Shown piece by piece: positions 1-8,287 of a stretch of 37,814 nucleotides of DNA. This DNA is from Deltaproteobacteria bacterium (GTDB taxonomy: Bacteria > Desulfobacterota > Syntrophia > Syntrophales > JAAYKM01). Positions within the stretch are counted from its first letter, which is position 1; every line of letters begins with the position of its first letter. The stretch lies in assembly GCA_012522415.1 (NCBI GenBank), contig JAAYKM010000088.1, positions 1 through 37,814 on the forward strand. Reading direction: 5' to 3'. A program made the translations under genes and the position numbers. Below the pieces are notes generated by a model. It was given only the letters and a program-made list of their open reading frames with translations. It searched no databases and was not told the origin of the DNA.

Positions 1-1377
1 GATCTGAAAACCGGACTCCGACAGGGTATTTTAAACGGTTCGCTTTATCCCGTTCTATGCGGTTCCTCAATCAAGAATATCGGTATCACCCCCTTTATGG
101 ATTTGATGACCAAGTATCTGCCATCACCGATTGATCGCGGCAGTGCCGTGGGAAAACCACTCTCAGGTGACGGTGAAGAGGAGAGGAATCCCGATGAAGC
201 CGCGCCATTTTCAGCGCTCGTGTTCAAAACAATAGCGGATCCCTATGCCGGACGGCTCACGATTTTCCGTGTTTATTCCGGAACATTAACTTCCGACGGC
301 AATTTTTACAATACAACACGGAAAATAACAGAGAGAACAGGCAACATATCTTACGTGGAGGGGAAAACACAAAAAACGGCAGAGCGGCTAATTCCGGGAG
401 ATATTGCCGCGTTGTCGAAACTCAAGGACACGTTTACGGGAGACACCATCTGTACAGAAAAGGCGCCAATCATATATGAGAAGATTGCTTTCCCACCGAC
501 AATCATCTCTTTTGCAATTGAACCCAAATCCAGAGGAGATGAGGAAAAAATTGTTTCTTCCATCAACCGGCTCATAGAAGAGGACCCAACCCTGTCCTTC
601 CATCGGGATGAACAGACCAAGGAAATGATCATTTCCGGTATGGGTCAGGTACATATTGAAGTCAACATGGAAAAGATGAAACGGAAATTTGGTGTGGAAG
701 CCCATTTAAAGACACCAAGAGTCCCTTACAAGGAAACCATCAAGGGCAAAACCAACATCCAGGGTCGCTACAAGAAACAGTCCGGCGGTCGTGGTCAATT
801 TGGCGACTGCTGGTTGGATATTGAACCCCTGCCCCGTGGTGAGGGTTTCGAATTTGTCGATAAAATCGTCGGCGGTGTGATCCCCCAGCAATACCGGCCT
901 GCGGTGGAGAAAGGTATTGTCGAGGCAATGGGAGAAGGAGTGGTCGCCGGTTATCCCGTTGTGGACATCAGGGTTTCCCTTGTTGATGGCTCTTACCATA
1001 CAGTCGATTCTTCCGAAATGGCATTCAAAATAGCGGGTTCCATGGGTTTTAAAAAGGGCGTCATGGCCTGCCAGCCGGTTCTCTTGGAACCGATTGTCAA
1101 TATTGAAATTGAAATTCCGGATGAGTATATGGGAGATGTCATCGGCGATCTGAACAGTCGGCGTGGCCGCGTCCTGGGCATGGATTCCAAAGGAGCAAAC
1201 CAGATCGTTAGGGGACAGGTGGCGCTGGCCGAGATTCTAAAATATGCACCTGATCTAACCTCAATGACCAGCGGACGGGGTACTTTTACCTATACGCATT
1301 CCCACTATGAAGAAGTTCCCGCCCATTTGGCGGAGAAAATTATCGAAGAATCAAAGAGAGAAAAGGAAGAAACGTAG
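1..1377 (+). CDS. Elongation factor G-like translational GTPase, C-terminal part (cut by window start)
   Basis: The frame is open from base 1, so the gene starts outside the window and its GTPase domain is missing. The visible 458 residues run from the end of the G domain (KNIGITPFMDLMTKYLPSP) through EF-G domains II to V. Domain IV carries the conserved stretch KKQSGGRGQFGD, and domain V has PDEYMGDVIGDLNSRRGRV, both typical of EF-G. EF-G moves tRNAs and mRNA through the ribosome in the cytoplasm. The sequence looks like the second EF-G type (FusA2) that many deltaproteobacteria carry beside the canonical fusA, and no ribosomal protein genes follow it, which fits an accessory copy. The stop lies one base before the ATG of the next gene, so the two are probably co-transcribed. 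The family call is firm; the FusA2 sub-assignment is inference. Confidence 0.93.
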   Translation, partial: DLKTGLRQGILNGSLYPVLCGSSIKNIGITPFMDLMTKYLPSPIDRGSAVGKPLSGDGEEERNPDEAAPFSALVFKTIADPYAGRLTIFRVYSGTLTSDGNFYNTTRKITERTGNISYVEGKTQKTAERLIPGDIAALSKLKDTFTGDTICTEKAPIIYEKIAFPPTIISFAIEPKSRGDEEKIVSSINRLIEEDPTLSFHRDEQTKEMIISGMGQVHIEVNMEKMKRKFGVEAHLKTPRVPYKETIKGKTNIQGRYKKQSGGRGQFGDCWLDIEPLPRGEGFEFVDKIVGGVIPQQYRPAVEKGIVEAMGEGVVAGYPVVDIRVSLVDGSYHTVDSSEMAFKIAGSMGFKKGVMACQPVLLEPIVNIEIEIPDEYMGDVIGDLNSRRGRVLGMDSKGANQIVRGQVALAEILKYAPDLTSMTSGRGTFTYTHSHYEEVPAHLAEKIIEESKREKEET

Positions 1378-1378
1378 G

Positions 1379-1870
1379 ATGCCGTTTACGTTCGGGATCA
1401 TCACGGTAAGCGACAAAGGAGCTCGCGGGGAAAGACTTGACACGAGCGGTCAGGAAATTCGCGATATTCTTGGTAAGGAAGGTTTCTATTTTGTTGATTA
1501 TACAATAGTTCAGGATGAAGTTGAACAGATTAGCGCAGCCCTCGTCGCCTACGCTGATCAAAAGAAAATCGATTTGATTGTTACAACAGGAGGAACCGGC
1601 GTCAGCCCATCCGATGTCACACCGGAAGCGACCATGGGTGTCATTGATAAAGAAATTCCCGGGATGTCAGAAGCAATGAGACGCGAAAGCGTCCTCATTA
1701 CACCCCATGCGATGATATCCCGTGCTGTGGTCGGTATCCGGGGTGAATCATTGATAATCAACTTGCCGGGAAGTCCTAAAGGTGTCAGGGAGAATCTTGC
1801 CACGGTTCTCCCCGCATTGGGGCACGCCATAGAAAAAATTAAAGGAGATCCATCGGATTGTTCTGTTTAA
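1379..1870 (+). CDS. MogA/MoaB family molybdenum cofactor biosynthesis protein
   Basis: A 163-residue protein of the MogA/MoaB/CinA-N fold. The substrate-binding loop TTGGTGVSPSDVTPEA lies mid-protein and the NLPGSPKGVRENL motif near the C-terminus; both are hallmarks of the family. These proteins bind molybdopterin, and MogA-type members adenylylate it before molybdate insertion. I chose the ATG at 1379, right after the EF-G stop, because the frame continues upstream only into the EF-G gene and family members begin at this point (MPFTFGIITVSDKGARG). Length matches the family. Whether it acts as MogA or as a MoaB paralogue cannot be decided from sequence alone. A molybdopterin role agrees with the FmdE/ABC operon further along, though the two are about 16 kb apart. 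Confidence 0.92.
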   Translation: MPFTFGIITVSDKGARGERLDTSGQEIRDILGKEGFYFVDYTIVQDEVEQISAALVAYADQKKIDLIVTTGGTGVSPSDVTPEATMGVIDKEIPGMSEAMRRESVLITPHAMISRAVVGIRGESLIINLPGSPKGVRENLATVLPALGHAIEKIKGDPSDCSV

Positions 1871-2042
1871 ATCGTGGCTCATTGGGATCTTTTAAAAATT
1901 GAGACGTCCTATTGGGGAACCAGTGTCGATGAAGTCAAATAATGATCCTTGTTGAAAAAAACGAGGGTGAAAACGTTCCCTTGTACTTTTTTCAAAAATT
2001 GCCATCGATCATAACGAAAAAGAGGAGCACGAGGAGGCTTGC

Positions 2043-3125
2043 ATGGCAAAAATTGATGCTTTTTTTCAGCTGATGAATGAACAGGGCGCATCGGACCTCC
2101 ATCTTGTTGCGGGTCAACAGCCCGCCATCCGTATTCGGGGTGACATGGAACGCATCCAATACGATACTTTGACCAACGATGAATTGCGCTCCATGCTCTA
2201 TGAAATTACACCGGAACAAAAGATAAAACACTTCGAGGAGACAGGCGATGTGGATTTTGCCTACGAGGTGCCGAGCCTGGCGCGTTATCGAGCTAATTTT
2301 TTCATGCAGCAAAATGGCGTCGCCGCTGTTTTCAGAGAAATTCCCAGCAGGATATCCACCTGTGCAGAGTTGGGTCTTCCACCGGTTATTGCGAAACTGG
2401 CCACACTGCCCAGGGGGCTTATTCTGGTCACTGGCCCAACCGGGTGCGGCAAATCGACCACTCTGGCAGCGATCATCAATGAAGCCAACCGACTCCGCAA
2501 AGACCACATCATCACCATTGAAGACCCCATTGAATTCGTCCACCAGAGCCAAAACTGTATCGTCAATCAGCGTGAAGTCGGCTTTCATACACGATCCTTT
2601 TCCTCGGCCCTCCGGGGCGCTCTGCGAGAAGATCCAGATATCATACTGGTTGGCGAAATGCGCGATCTGGAGACGATTTCTCTCGCCATTGAAGCGGCTT
2701 CAACGGGACACCTCGTTTTCGCTACTTTGCATACCACCAATGCAGCCCGGACGGTCGATCGTATGATCGAAGTTTTTCCCTCAGAGGAACAGCTGCAGAT
2801 TCGTTCCACCCTGGCCGATGCAATTCGTGCAGTCATTTCCCAGGTTTTGTTCAAACGAATCGATAAAAAAGCGCGTTGTGTCGCTTTGGAAATAATGATT
2901 GCCAACGCTGCGGTACGCAACCTCATCAGGGAATCGAAAACCTTTCAAATCCCGTCAATGATGCAGGCAGGGAAAAAATACGGCATGCAACTTCTTGACG
3001 ACGCGATCTATGAACTTCTCGACAAGGGCTGGATCAGCGCGGACGAGGCCTACACGAAATCCAACGATAAGGGGCGTTTCCGGCCTTTCCTGAGGAATCC
3101 CCCAACCGATTTTACAGAGGCCTAA
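2043..3125 (+). CDS. pilT: Type IV pilus retraction ATPase PilT
   Basis: A 360-residue secretion ATPase. In order it shows an N-terminal PAS-like domain (SDLHLVAGQQPAIRIRG), Walker A (GPTGCGKST), the Asp box (ITIEDPIEF), Walker B (ILVGEMRDLETI), the His box (HLVFATLHTTNAARTVDRMI) and a C-terminal AAVRNLIRE that matches the PilT-specific AIRNLIRE motif needed for retraction. It acts as a cytoplasmic hexamer at the base of the type IV pilus, driving depolymerisation for twitching and DNA uptake. An AGGAGG sequence five bases before the ATG at 2043 fixes the start. A second PilT-type ATPase follows after 121 bp. A type IV pilin gene lies about 14 kb away on the other strand. Confidence 0.95.
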   Translation: MAKIDAFFQLMNEQGASDLHLVAGQQPAIRIRGDMERIQYDTLTNDELRSMLYEITPEQKIKHFEETGDVDFAYEVPSLARYRANFFMQQNGVAAVFREIPSRISTCAELGLPPVIAKLATLPRGLILVTGPTGCGKSTTLAAIINEANRLRKDHIITIEDPIEFVHQSQNCIVNQREVGFHTRSFSSALRGALREDPDIILVGEMRDLETISLAIEAASTGHLVFATLHTTNAARTVDRMIEVFPSEEQLQIRSTLADAIRAVISQVLFKRIDKKARCVALEIMIANAAVRNLIRESKTFQIPSMMQAGKKYGMQLLDDAIYELLDKGWISADEAYTKSNDKGRFRPFLRNPPTDFTEA

Positions 3126-3246
3126 TGGAGGCAATGCCCATATCGATCATGAAAGACACGACAACACCGGTGTCGTGTGGAGATGAAAAGACGGTAACAT
3201 ATTTATTTTGTTCTGAAAAAAGGCCGGATAAAGGAGAGGTGTGTCG

Positions 3247-4422
3247 ATGAGAAAACAGGAAATGGACTATCTCTTTACCCAGATGCTCGATTCCCATGAT
3301 AATATTTCGGACTTGAACATCACCGTGGGCAAGCCTCTGCAGGTTGAAAGCGCAGGACAACTCCTGCCGGTGGAAACGGATCCCCCCTTTCCAGGTTTAA
3401 CGCCGTTTCAAACCGAAATGTTTGCTTTAAATTTGATCGGCCATGATCGGCGGCTGACGACTCAGCTATTGAACCATGGCTCATGTGACTTGTCTTATGA
3501 ACTGCCGGGCAAGGCACGTTTCAGAGTCAATATTTTCTCGCAACGGGATAATTACTCCATCGTCATGAGGAAAATGGAATCCCGAATCCCCACGATAAAG
3601 GATTTTAGTCTACCGGAGGCTTTCGACAGAATCGCCAAGGAAAAAAATGGCATTGTCCTGGTTACGGGAGCGACCGGCAGCGGTAAAACCACTTCTTTGG
3701 CGGCCGTGTTGAACGAGATCAACAACAGCCAGTCCGTCCATATCATCACACTGGAAGATCCTGTGGAATTTTCTCATCCCCATCGTATGTCCACATTCAA
3801 CCAACGTGAACTGGGAAGTGATTTCGATACCTTTGCAAACGGTCTGCGGGCTGCCCTGCGTCAAGCCCCAAAGGTAATTCTTGTCGGCGAGATGCGGGAC
3901 CGCGAAACCGTCGAAATCGGCCTGTCCGCGGCCGAAACGGGACACCTCGTCTTAACGACCCTTCATACGGTTGACGTCGGTACAACCATTAGCCGTATTC
4001 TGGGGATGTTCTCCACGGAAGAAGAAAACCAGGTCCGCGTGCGCCTTGCCGATACCCTGCGATGGATTGTCTGCCAGAGGCTCTTGCCAAAAGTCGGTGG
4101 CGGACGGGTAGCCGCTTTTGAGGCGGTGAGTACAAGCCTGCGGGTAAAAGATGTCATCCTCAACGGGGAATCGGATGGGAAAACCTTCTACGATATCATG
4201 GAGGCGGGCAAAGCGTTCGGCATGATCACCTTCCACGAATATATTGTCAACCTGTACAAGGATGGTCTTGTTACTGAAGAAACGGCCAAAGCCTATGCGT
4301 CGAATCGTTCCATCGTCGGACGCGGCATTGACGCCTTGAAAAGCAGCAAAGGAGAAAAAACAAGCACCCTGGACAAGTTGCGGGTGGACAACCAATATGG
4401 AAAACCGAAGGGATGGTTATAA
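3247..4422 (+). CDS. PilT/PilU-like type IV pilus ATPase (second copy)
   Basis: A 391-residue paralogue of the preceding PilT. Walker A (GATGSGKTT), the Asp box (ITLEDPVEFSHP), Walker B (ILVGEMRDRETV) and the His box (HLVLTTLHTVDVGTTISRIL) are intact, so it should be an active ATPase. The C-terminal motif is changed to TSLRVKDVIL, unlike AIRNLIRE of true PilT and more like PilU-type or accessory retraction ATPases. The start could be GTG 3241 or ATG 3247. I prefer ATG 3247, because the GGAGAGG site at 3233-3239 sits about 7 bases before it but almost touches the GTG. The 3' end overlaps the next gene by 10 bp, which suggests translational coupling. Confidence 0.9.
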   Translation: MRKQEMDYLFTQMLDSHDNISDLNITVGKPLQVESAGQLLPVETDPPFPGLTPFQTEMFALNLIGHDRRLTTQLLNHGSCDLSYELPGKARFRVNIFSQRDNYSIVMRKMESRIPTIKDFSLPEAFDRIAKEKNGIVLVTGATGSGKTTSLAAVLNEINNSQSVHIITLEDPVEFSHPHRMSTFNQRELGSDFDTFANGLRAALRQAPKVILVGEMRDRETVEIGLSAAETGHLVLTTLHTVDVGTTISRILGMFSTEEENQVRVRLADTLRWIVCQRLLPKVGGGRVAAFEAVSTSLRVKDVILNGESDGKTFYDIMEAGKAFGMITFHEYIVNLYKDGLVTEETAKAYASNRSIVGRGIDALKSSKGEKTSTLDKLRVDNQYGKPKGWL

Positions 4423-4940
4423 AAGTGGAAGACGGCAAGGACTTTCTCAGCGAATTACTCTGGTATGAGTATGACGATGCGGATAAACCCTTTGATTTTA
4501 TCGGCACGGATACGGAAACGGCCATGATCTGCGTGACAGACGATGCGATCCGGGAAAAAATCACGGCTGATCTCGCCGGTCGTGACTTCTATATCTCGGA
4601 AGTCAATACAGCAAAAGAAGCCGTGAAAAAAATGCGCTTTCATGTGTACACGCTGCTGGTGATTGATGAAAATTTCGATACAACCGATCCCGACAGAAAT
4701 GACCTGCTCCGTTACCTTGCAACGGTACCCATGTCGACGCGCAGACGCATGTTCATCAGTCTGCTCAGCACCCGTCTGCGAACGCTGGATAGGATGGGCG
4801 CCTTAACCCGGAGCGTCAATATGATTATCAACACTCAGAACATTAAGGATTTCATCACCCTCATCACCAACGGCATAGCAGAAAATGAGGGCTTTTATCA
4901 TACCTTTACAAACGTCATCAACGAATCGGGGAAAATATAA
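4413..4940 (+). CDS. Uncharacterised receiver-like protein coupled to the PilT pair
   Basis: A 175-residue soluble protein that starts inside the end of the second PilT-type gene, so it is probably translated with it. I do not recognise a named family. The pattern resembles a degenerate response-regulator receiver fold: alternating hydrophobic strands (MICVTDD, DFYISEV, TLLVIDENFD) and a central acidic run at the usual phospho-acceptor strand (LLVIDENFDTTDPDRND). The canonical lysine and the threonine strand are not obvious. No signal peptide or membrane segment is seen. The position suggests an accessory or regulatory role for the retraction ATPases. That role is inferred from context only. 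Confidence 0.75.
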   Translation: MVIKVEDGKDFLSELLWYEYDDADKPFDFIGTDTETAMICVTDDAIREKITADLAGRDFYISEVNTAKEAVKKMRFHVYTLLVIDENFDTTDPDRNDLLRYLATVPMSTRRRMFISLLSTRLRTLDRMGALTRSVNMIINTQNIKDFITLITNGIAENEGFYHTFTNVINESGKI

Positions 4941-4946
4941 GCAGGT

Positions 4947-5888
4947 TCAGAGTAAATTGTTTTCACCCAGAACCTCTGCGACGATGTCCTCCCGACCGAT
5001 TGCGGTGCAGGATGCGGCAAGATGGGTGTAATAAAAAGGGTTCCGGGGATCAGTTTTAACAGCCTGTTTAAAATAATCAATGGCGAGCTCATGCAGGCCC
5101 GCCTTGGCCAGGCTGTTGCCGAACCGATTGAGGAACGTTCCTGCCCGCACAGGTTCCATACGAATTGCCTGCGCCAGCAAGGTTTCGCCCTCATCAACAC
5201 GACCCAGTTCAACATGGATATCCGCCAGATCAAGAAATAAAAGGGGATTTTCGCTGTCCCGGAGGCAATCCCTCAGAATCTTCTCCGCAGACACGGCACA
5301 TCCGGCCTTTCGGCATGCTTCCGCCAAGCGGGTATAAAAAACCTCCTTTTTATCCGGTTCCAGCGCCACGGCTTTTCCATAAGCCCCCTGGGCCAGCTCT
5401 ATTTCTCCCATCGCGACGTAGGCGTTGCCAAGGTAACAATATACGATCACCGCGTCAGGATCCATATTTGCCATTTTTTCAAAAACCCCGACAGCGTCCC
5501 GTGGTCTTCCGCCCCGCATATAAGCATCTCCCAAATCACCGAGGAGGGAGAGGTCGTTCGGCTGAGCGTGAACCGCTCTTTCACACACATCTACGAGCAA
5601 GTCCAGACTGCCGTTCTCTTTGTACAACCGGACAAGTTCATCGAAGGCAAATCCGCTGAAAACTTTGTGACGCAGTTCCCGTTCGAAGAGTTTCCGAAAA
5701 CAGGCAAGCGCTTCATCCTTGTGACCCCCGTCATGGTAAACCCAGGCGAGTGCCAGCAGATAAGAGTTTTCATCCGGATGGTTTTCTATCAACCTCCGGT
5801 AAAGCGTTGCAGCCTCATCAAAAAAACCGGCCTGTTCCAGCTCTTTAGCCTGGTGCAGGTCGGGATCGATTTGTTGAAAACCATTCAT
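4947..5888 (-). CDS. Tetratricopeptide repeat (TPR) protein
   Basis: A 313-residue protein made almost wholly of TPR units. Several match the TPR pattern of small, hydrophobic and proline positions, for example DLGDAYMRGGRPRDAVGVFEK, YLGNAYVAMGEIELAQGAYGKAVALEPD and FGNSLAKAGLHELAIDYFKQAVKTDP. There is no signal peptide or membrane segment, so it is probably a cytoplasmic scaffold for protein contacts. It converges with the PilT cluster, with 6 bp between stop codons. Its start (ATG 5888) has no strong ribosome-binding site. It lies downstream of the two HesB-like genes on the same strand with a 45 bp gap and may share their transcript. The partner is unknown. Confidence 0.88.
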   Translation of the reverse strand: MNGFQQIDPDLHQAKELEQAGFFDEAATLYRRLIENHPDENSYLLALAWVYHDGGHKDEALACFRKLFERELRHKVFSGFAFDELVRLYKENGSLDLLVDVCERAVHAQPNDLSLLGDLGDAYMRGGRPRDAVGVFEKMANMDPDAVIVYCYLGNAYVAMGEIELAQGAYGKAVALEPDKKEVFYTRLAEACRKAGCAVSAEKILRDCLRDSENPLLFLDLADIHVELGRVDEGETLLAQAIRMEPVRAGTFLNRFGNSLAKAGLHELAIDYFKQAVKTDPRNPFYYTHLAASCTAIGREDIVAEVLGENNLL

Positions 5889-5933
5889 GGTATAAGAGGA
5901 TAAAATAAATTCGATGCTACATCACGAAGAGGA

Positions 5934-6230
5934 TCAAGATGGGAGCTTTTCACCTTCCAGGCTGGAGGAAATTTTAAATCCTGCCCCTGGCGTATATTCA
6001 ATAAAATCAATTTCTATCGGTTTCGACCTTTCATAAAGCTCCCTGGCGATCAAGAAGGGAATACCCTGAATCACAATGACCTCATCACCATCTCGAGTCT
6101 GATCAAGAATCATCCCCAGGACATGGTTTCCTGCGCTTTCGTCCAGGAAAATACGAACCTTCTGATCCTCCTCCAGCTTCTCCATGAGGTTCATCAGAAA
6201 ATCAATGGCCTTATTCGTCACGGTCAACAT
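5934..6230 (-). CDS. HesB/IscA-like protein, cysteine-less paralogue of the adjacent selenoprotein
   Basis: A 98-residue protein with the HesB/IscA-like fold pattern. It aligns along its whole length with the neighbouring selenoprotein and has the same length. IscA proteins use one mid-protein Cys and a C-terminal Cys-Gly-Cys to bind iron or Fe-S clusters. Here the mid-protein position is alanine (DESAGNHVLGMILDQ) and the C-terminus (GAGFKISSSL) also lacks cysteine, so classical cluster binding is unlikely. ATG 6230 is chosen over an upstream ATG because GGAGG sits nine bases before it and MLTVTNKAIDFL aligns with the paralogue's start. It could be a structural partner or a decayed duplicate; the function is unknown. 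Confidence 0.85.
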   Translation of the reverse strand: MLTVTNKAIDFLMNLMEKLEEDQKVRIFLDESAGNHVLGMILDQTRDGDEVIVIQGIPFLIARELYERSKPIEIDFIEYTPGAGFKISSSLEGEKLPS

Positions 6231-6371
6231 ATGTTTATTCCTCCGTTCATAATCGATGATATCGCCATCGACCACCCCATTACCGATGTTTCACACTTGC
6301 CCTGATCTTAACGCAGCGGAGCGGTCCCCTGTCCCTGGTGACCAAGACGAAAAAACCGTCCTCCGGCAGCA

Positions 6372-6668
6372 TCAACGGGAAGGCCCTTCCTGTCCCAAGC
6401 TGGACATGATTTTAAATCCGCCTTCGGGTCCCCGACCTGCATAGTCAATGACAACGGGCTTCACTTTCTCATAGAGTTGCTCATTTACCAAAAAGTTGAT
6501 TCCCCGTTTGTCGAATACCGCGTCGTCTTTGAGTGGTTCATCCAGAACCAACCCCAATCCGTTACCGCCTCAGGCTTCTAAAATCGTAAGGCGGATATAC
6601 TGCTCTCCACCCATCTGTTCCACCATACGGGTTAGAAAATCAATAGCACTTGACGTAACTTCCAGCAC
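6372..6668 (-). CDS. HesB-like selenoprotein with in-frame UGA (selenocysteine)
   Basis: Read through the UGA at 6572-6570, this is a 98-residue HesB/IscA-like protein: ...RLTILEA-U-GGNGLGLVLDEP.... The UGA falls where HesB/IscA proteins have their first conserved cysteine, and the sequence on both sides aligns without gaps to the same-length neighbour. From established knowledge, a family of HesB-like selenoproteins exists in deltaproteobacteria, with Sec at exactly this site. A stem-loop follows the UGA at a suitable distance (separate entry). The start is GTG 6668, with AGGAG six bases upstream and an in-frame stop just beyond; GTG 6671 is an alternative. The C-terminus (GPEGGFKIMSSL) lacks the CGC motif. 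The role is presumed to be redox or metal handling linked to Fe-S assembly. Automatic gene callers would truncate or miss it. Confidence 0.88.
6531..6553 (-). promoter_or_regulatory. Candidate bacterial SECIS stem-loop
   Basis: In the mRNA, a 5-bp stem TGGTT/AACCA (6550-6546 with 6538-6534) closes a 7-base loop CTGGATG. After a T/C mismatch it extends with a G-U and a G-C pair out to 6553/6531. The apical loop begins about 24 bases after the UGA, within the usual range for bacterial SECIS elements, and contains the expected G residues. Its position and shape support Sec insertion by SelB. SelB recognition has not been shown. Confidence 0.6.
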
Positions 6669-6711
6669 CACACTCTCCTAATCCGTTCTTATCATACCGA
6701 TTTCCCGCGCT

Positions 6712-6739
6712 AGGGTATATCAAAATTCCGTTTTGTCAA
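6712..6739 (-). promoter_or_regulatory. Predicted sigma-70-type promoter for the HesB-like genes
   Basis: On the minus strand there is a perfect -35 TTGACA (6739-6734) and a weaker -10 TACCCT (6717-6712) with a 16-bp spacer, about 45 bp before the GTG start of the selenoprotein. An imperfect inverted repeat built on CAAAAT/ATTTTG (about 6721-6750) overlaps the -35 and could be an operator. Confidence 0.45.
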
Positions 6740-6868
6740 CCGGATTTTGGCATACTGGATTTGGATAGTCCCTTGACAGAAACCCCTTTCCCATCTATAT
6801 CCATGGTCACCAGGACGTCGTTCTCCAGCCAGATTTTCAAAGAATGAGGAGGGGGCTCTATTCCACCC

Positions 6869-7375
6869 ATGTTCGATTACGCGACATACCTCAGCCGGCT
6901 CCAGGCGGGCGATACCACAATCAATCCCTTTCTCGCTTTTCTGGACATCCGGCTAGATGAAATTTCAACGGGTTTCGCCCGTTTCCACATGGCCGCCAAA
7001 CCGGAGTATCTGCAGGGGGCGGGGCTTGTCCAGGGGGGGCTTATGGTCGCTTTGGCTGATGAAACCATCGCCCACGCCATCATGTCTGTCCTGAAGGGAA
7101 ATGAGGGGCTTACAACCGTTGAATTGAAGAGCAATTTCCTCGCCCCGGTCAAGAACGGCACGCTGACGGCCGAAGCAACGGTCTTTAAAAAGGGAAGATC
7201 CATCATTGTCGGCGATTGTCTCATCCGGGATGATCAGGAACGACAGATTCTGCGCTGCACGGCGACTTTTCTTGTCGTCGCGGAAAAGACGAAGCCGTCC
7301 CGGAAAGACGAAGAAACGCCCCCCGCTGACCCGGCAATAAAAAAGGAAAACGACCGGCAGGCTAATCTGTTTTGA
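6869..7375 (+). CDS. PaaI/YdiI-type hotdog-fold acyl-CoA thioesterase
   Basis: A 168-residue single-hotdog protein. The motif GLVQGGLMVALADETIAHAI matches the PaaI pattern G-x-H-G-G-x4-L-x-D, with Gln where many members have His. The later strands (TTVELKSNFLAPVKNGTLTAEA and IIVGDCLIRDD) follow the family. Members hydrolyse acyl- or aryl-CoA thioesters in the cytoplasm, often to rescue CoA during aromatic or fatty acid breakdown, which fits a syntrophic degrader. The C-terminal 20-25 residues are a charged, probably disordered tail. An AGGAGGGG run lies rather far (about 13 bases) before the ATG. The next gene begins right after the stop, so they are likely co-transcribed. Confidence 0.88.
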   Translation: MFDYATYLSRLQAGDTTINPFLAFLDIRLDEISTGFARFHMAAKPEYLQGAGLVQGGLMVALADETIAHAIMSVLKGNEGLTTVELKSNFLAPVKNGTLTAEATVFKKGRSIIVGDCLIRDDQERQILRCTATFLVVAEKTKPSRKDEETPPADPAIKKENDRQANLF

Positions 7376-7392
7376 TGAAGGAGGCGACAAGC

Positions 7393-7977
7393 ATGTCCCC
7401 GGATATCCCGACAGTAAACACCCTTTATTTTAACGGTCCCGGACCGGCCAACACCCGGGCCGTCCTGGAGACGGCGGCAAAGCGCGCGGAGGAAAGACGG
7501 ATCGGGCTGGCCCTGGTTGCCACCTGCAGCGGCAACACGGCTCTTCAAGCGCGGGATATTTTCCCCCCGGACGTTCATATCATCGCCCTCACCCATGTGA
7601 CGGGTTTCGCCGCGCCGAACACCCAGGAACTAACGGAAGAAAATCGGCGGATCCTGATGGGAAAAGGCATTCCGATCTTCACCGGCCAGCATGCCTTCGG
7701 CGGTGTCGGCCGGGCCGTCCGCAATAAGCTGAGCACCTACCAGGTCGATGAAATTATGGCTTACACGCTCCGCACCTTCGGCCAGGGAACCAAGGTGGCC
7801 GTTGAAATCGCCCTGATGGCCGCCGACGCCGGCTTGGTCCGGACGGATCAGGACGTGATCGCAATCGGCGGAACCGCCGAGGGTTGTGACACGGCCCTGG
7901 TTGTTCAGCCGGCAAACAGCTACCGCTTCTTCGACCTGAAGGTCCGGGAAGTGATCTGCAAACCTTTCAATTTCTGA
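7393..7977 (+). CDS. Pyruvate kinase alpha/beta (C-terminal) domain-like protein
   Basis: A 194-residue stand-alone protein resembling the C-terminal alpha/beta domain of pyruvate kinase, without the catalytic barrel. Supporting segments are ANTRAVLETAAKRAEERRIGLALVATCSGNTALQARDIFP near the N-terminus and DQDVIAIGGTAEGCDTALVVQPAN near the C-terminus. In pyruvate kinase this domain forms the allosteric and tetramer region. Free-standing versions occur in many anaerobes and have no assigned function. I chose ATG 7393 because AAGGAGG lies eight bases upstream; ATG 7375, which overlaps the previous stop, is the alternative. A ligand-binding role is plausible but inferred. Confidence 0.85.
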   Translation: MSPDIPTVNTLYFNGPGPANTRAVLETAAKRAEERRIGLALVATCSGNTALQARDIFPPDVHIIALTHVTGFAAPNTQELTEENRRILMGKGIPIFTGQHAFGGVGRAVRNKLSTYQVDEIMAYTLRTFGQGTKVAVEIALMAADAGLVRTDQDVIAIGGTAEGCDTALVVQPANSYRFFDLKVREVICKPFNF

Positions 7978-8287
7978 GGCTTCTGACCTCCCTGTTTCGG
8001 CCATGAAGTGTAGATGTAACGGCACCGGCATCGAATCTTTTCATTTCGAACGGAAGAGATTCTTGGTTGACGCCTCAGAATGGCATTGTGACACGGTCCC
8101 TTGATGGGGGGTACATTTCCCGTGCGTGACATCCTGGACATGGATGCCGCATCGGGAGGCGGCAGGGCACAACGGCGGGTGGGACAAACTCCGCTCACCG
8201 CACTTGCGAACAGGCGAACGGGACCCTCTTTGCATTACCCACTCCAGCAAAAAAGGGTGCGGTCAGACATGATAAAAAGGCGATACG
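7978..8287. other. 310-bp intergenic region, no gene seen
   Basis: No convincing coding sequence, RNA gene or promoter was found. The part around 8025-8085 holds short inverted pairs (GAATC/GATTC and ATTCT/AGAAT) and on the minus strand resembles the dispersed 'cattctgag...gaatctc' type of intergenic repeat common in bacterial genomes. That resemblance is weak. Confidence 0.35.
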
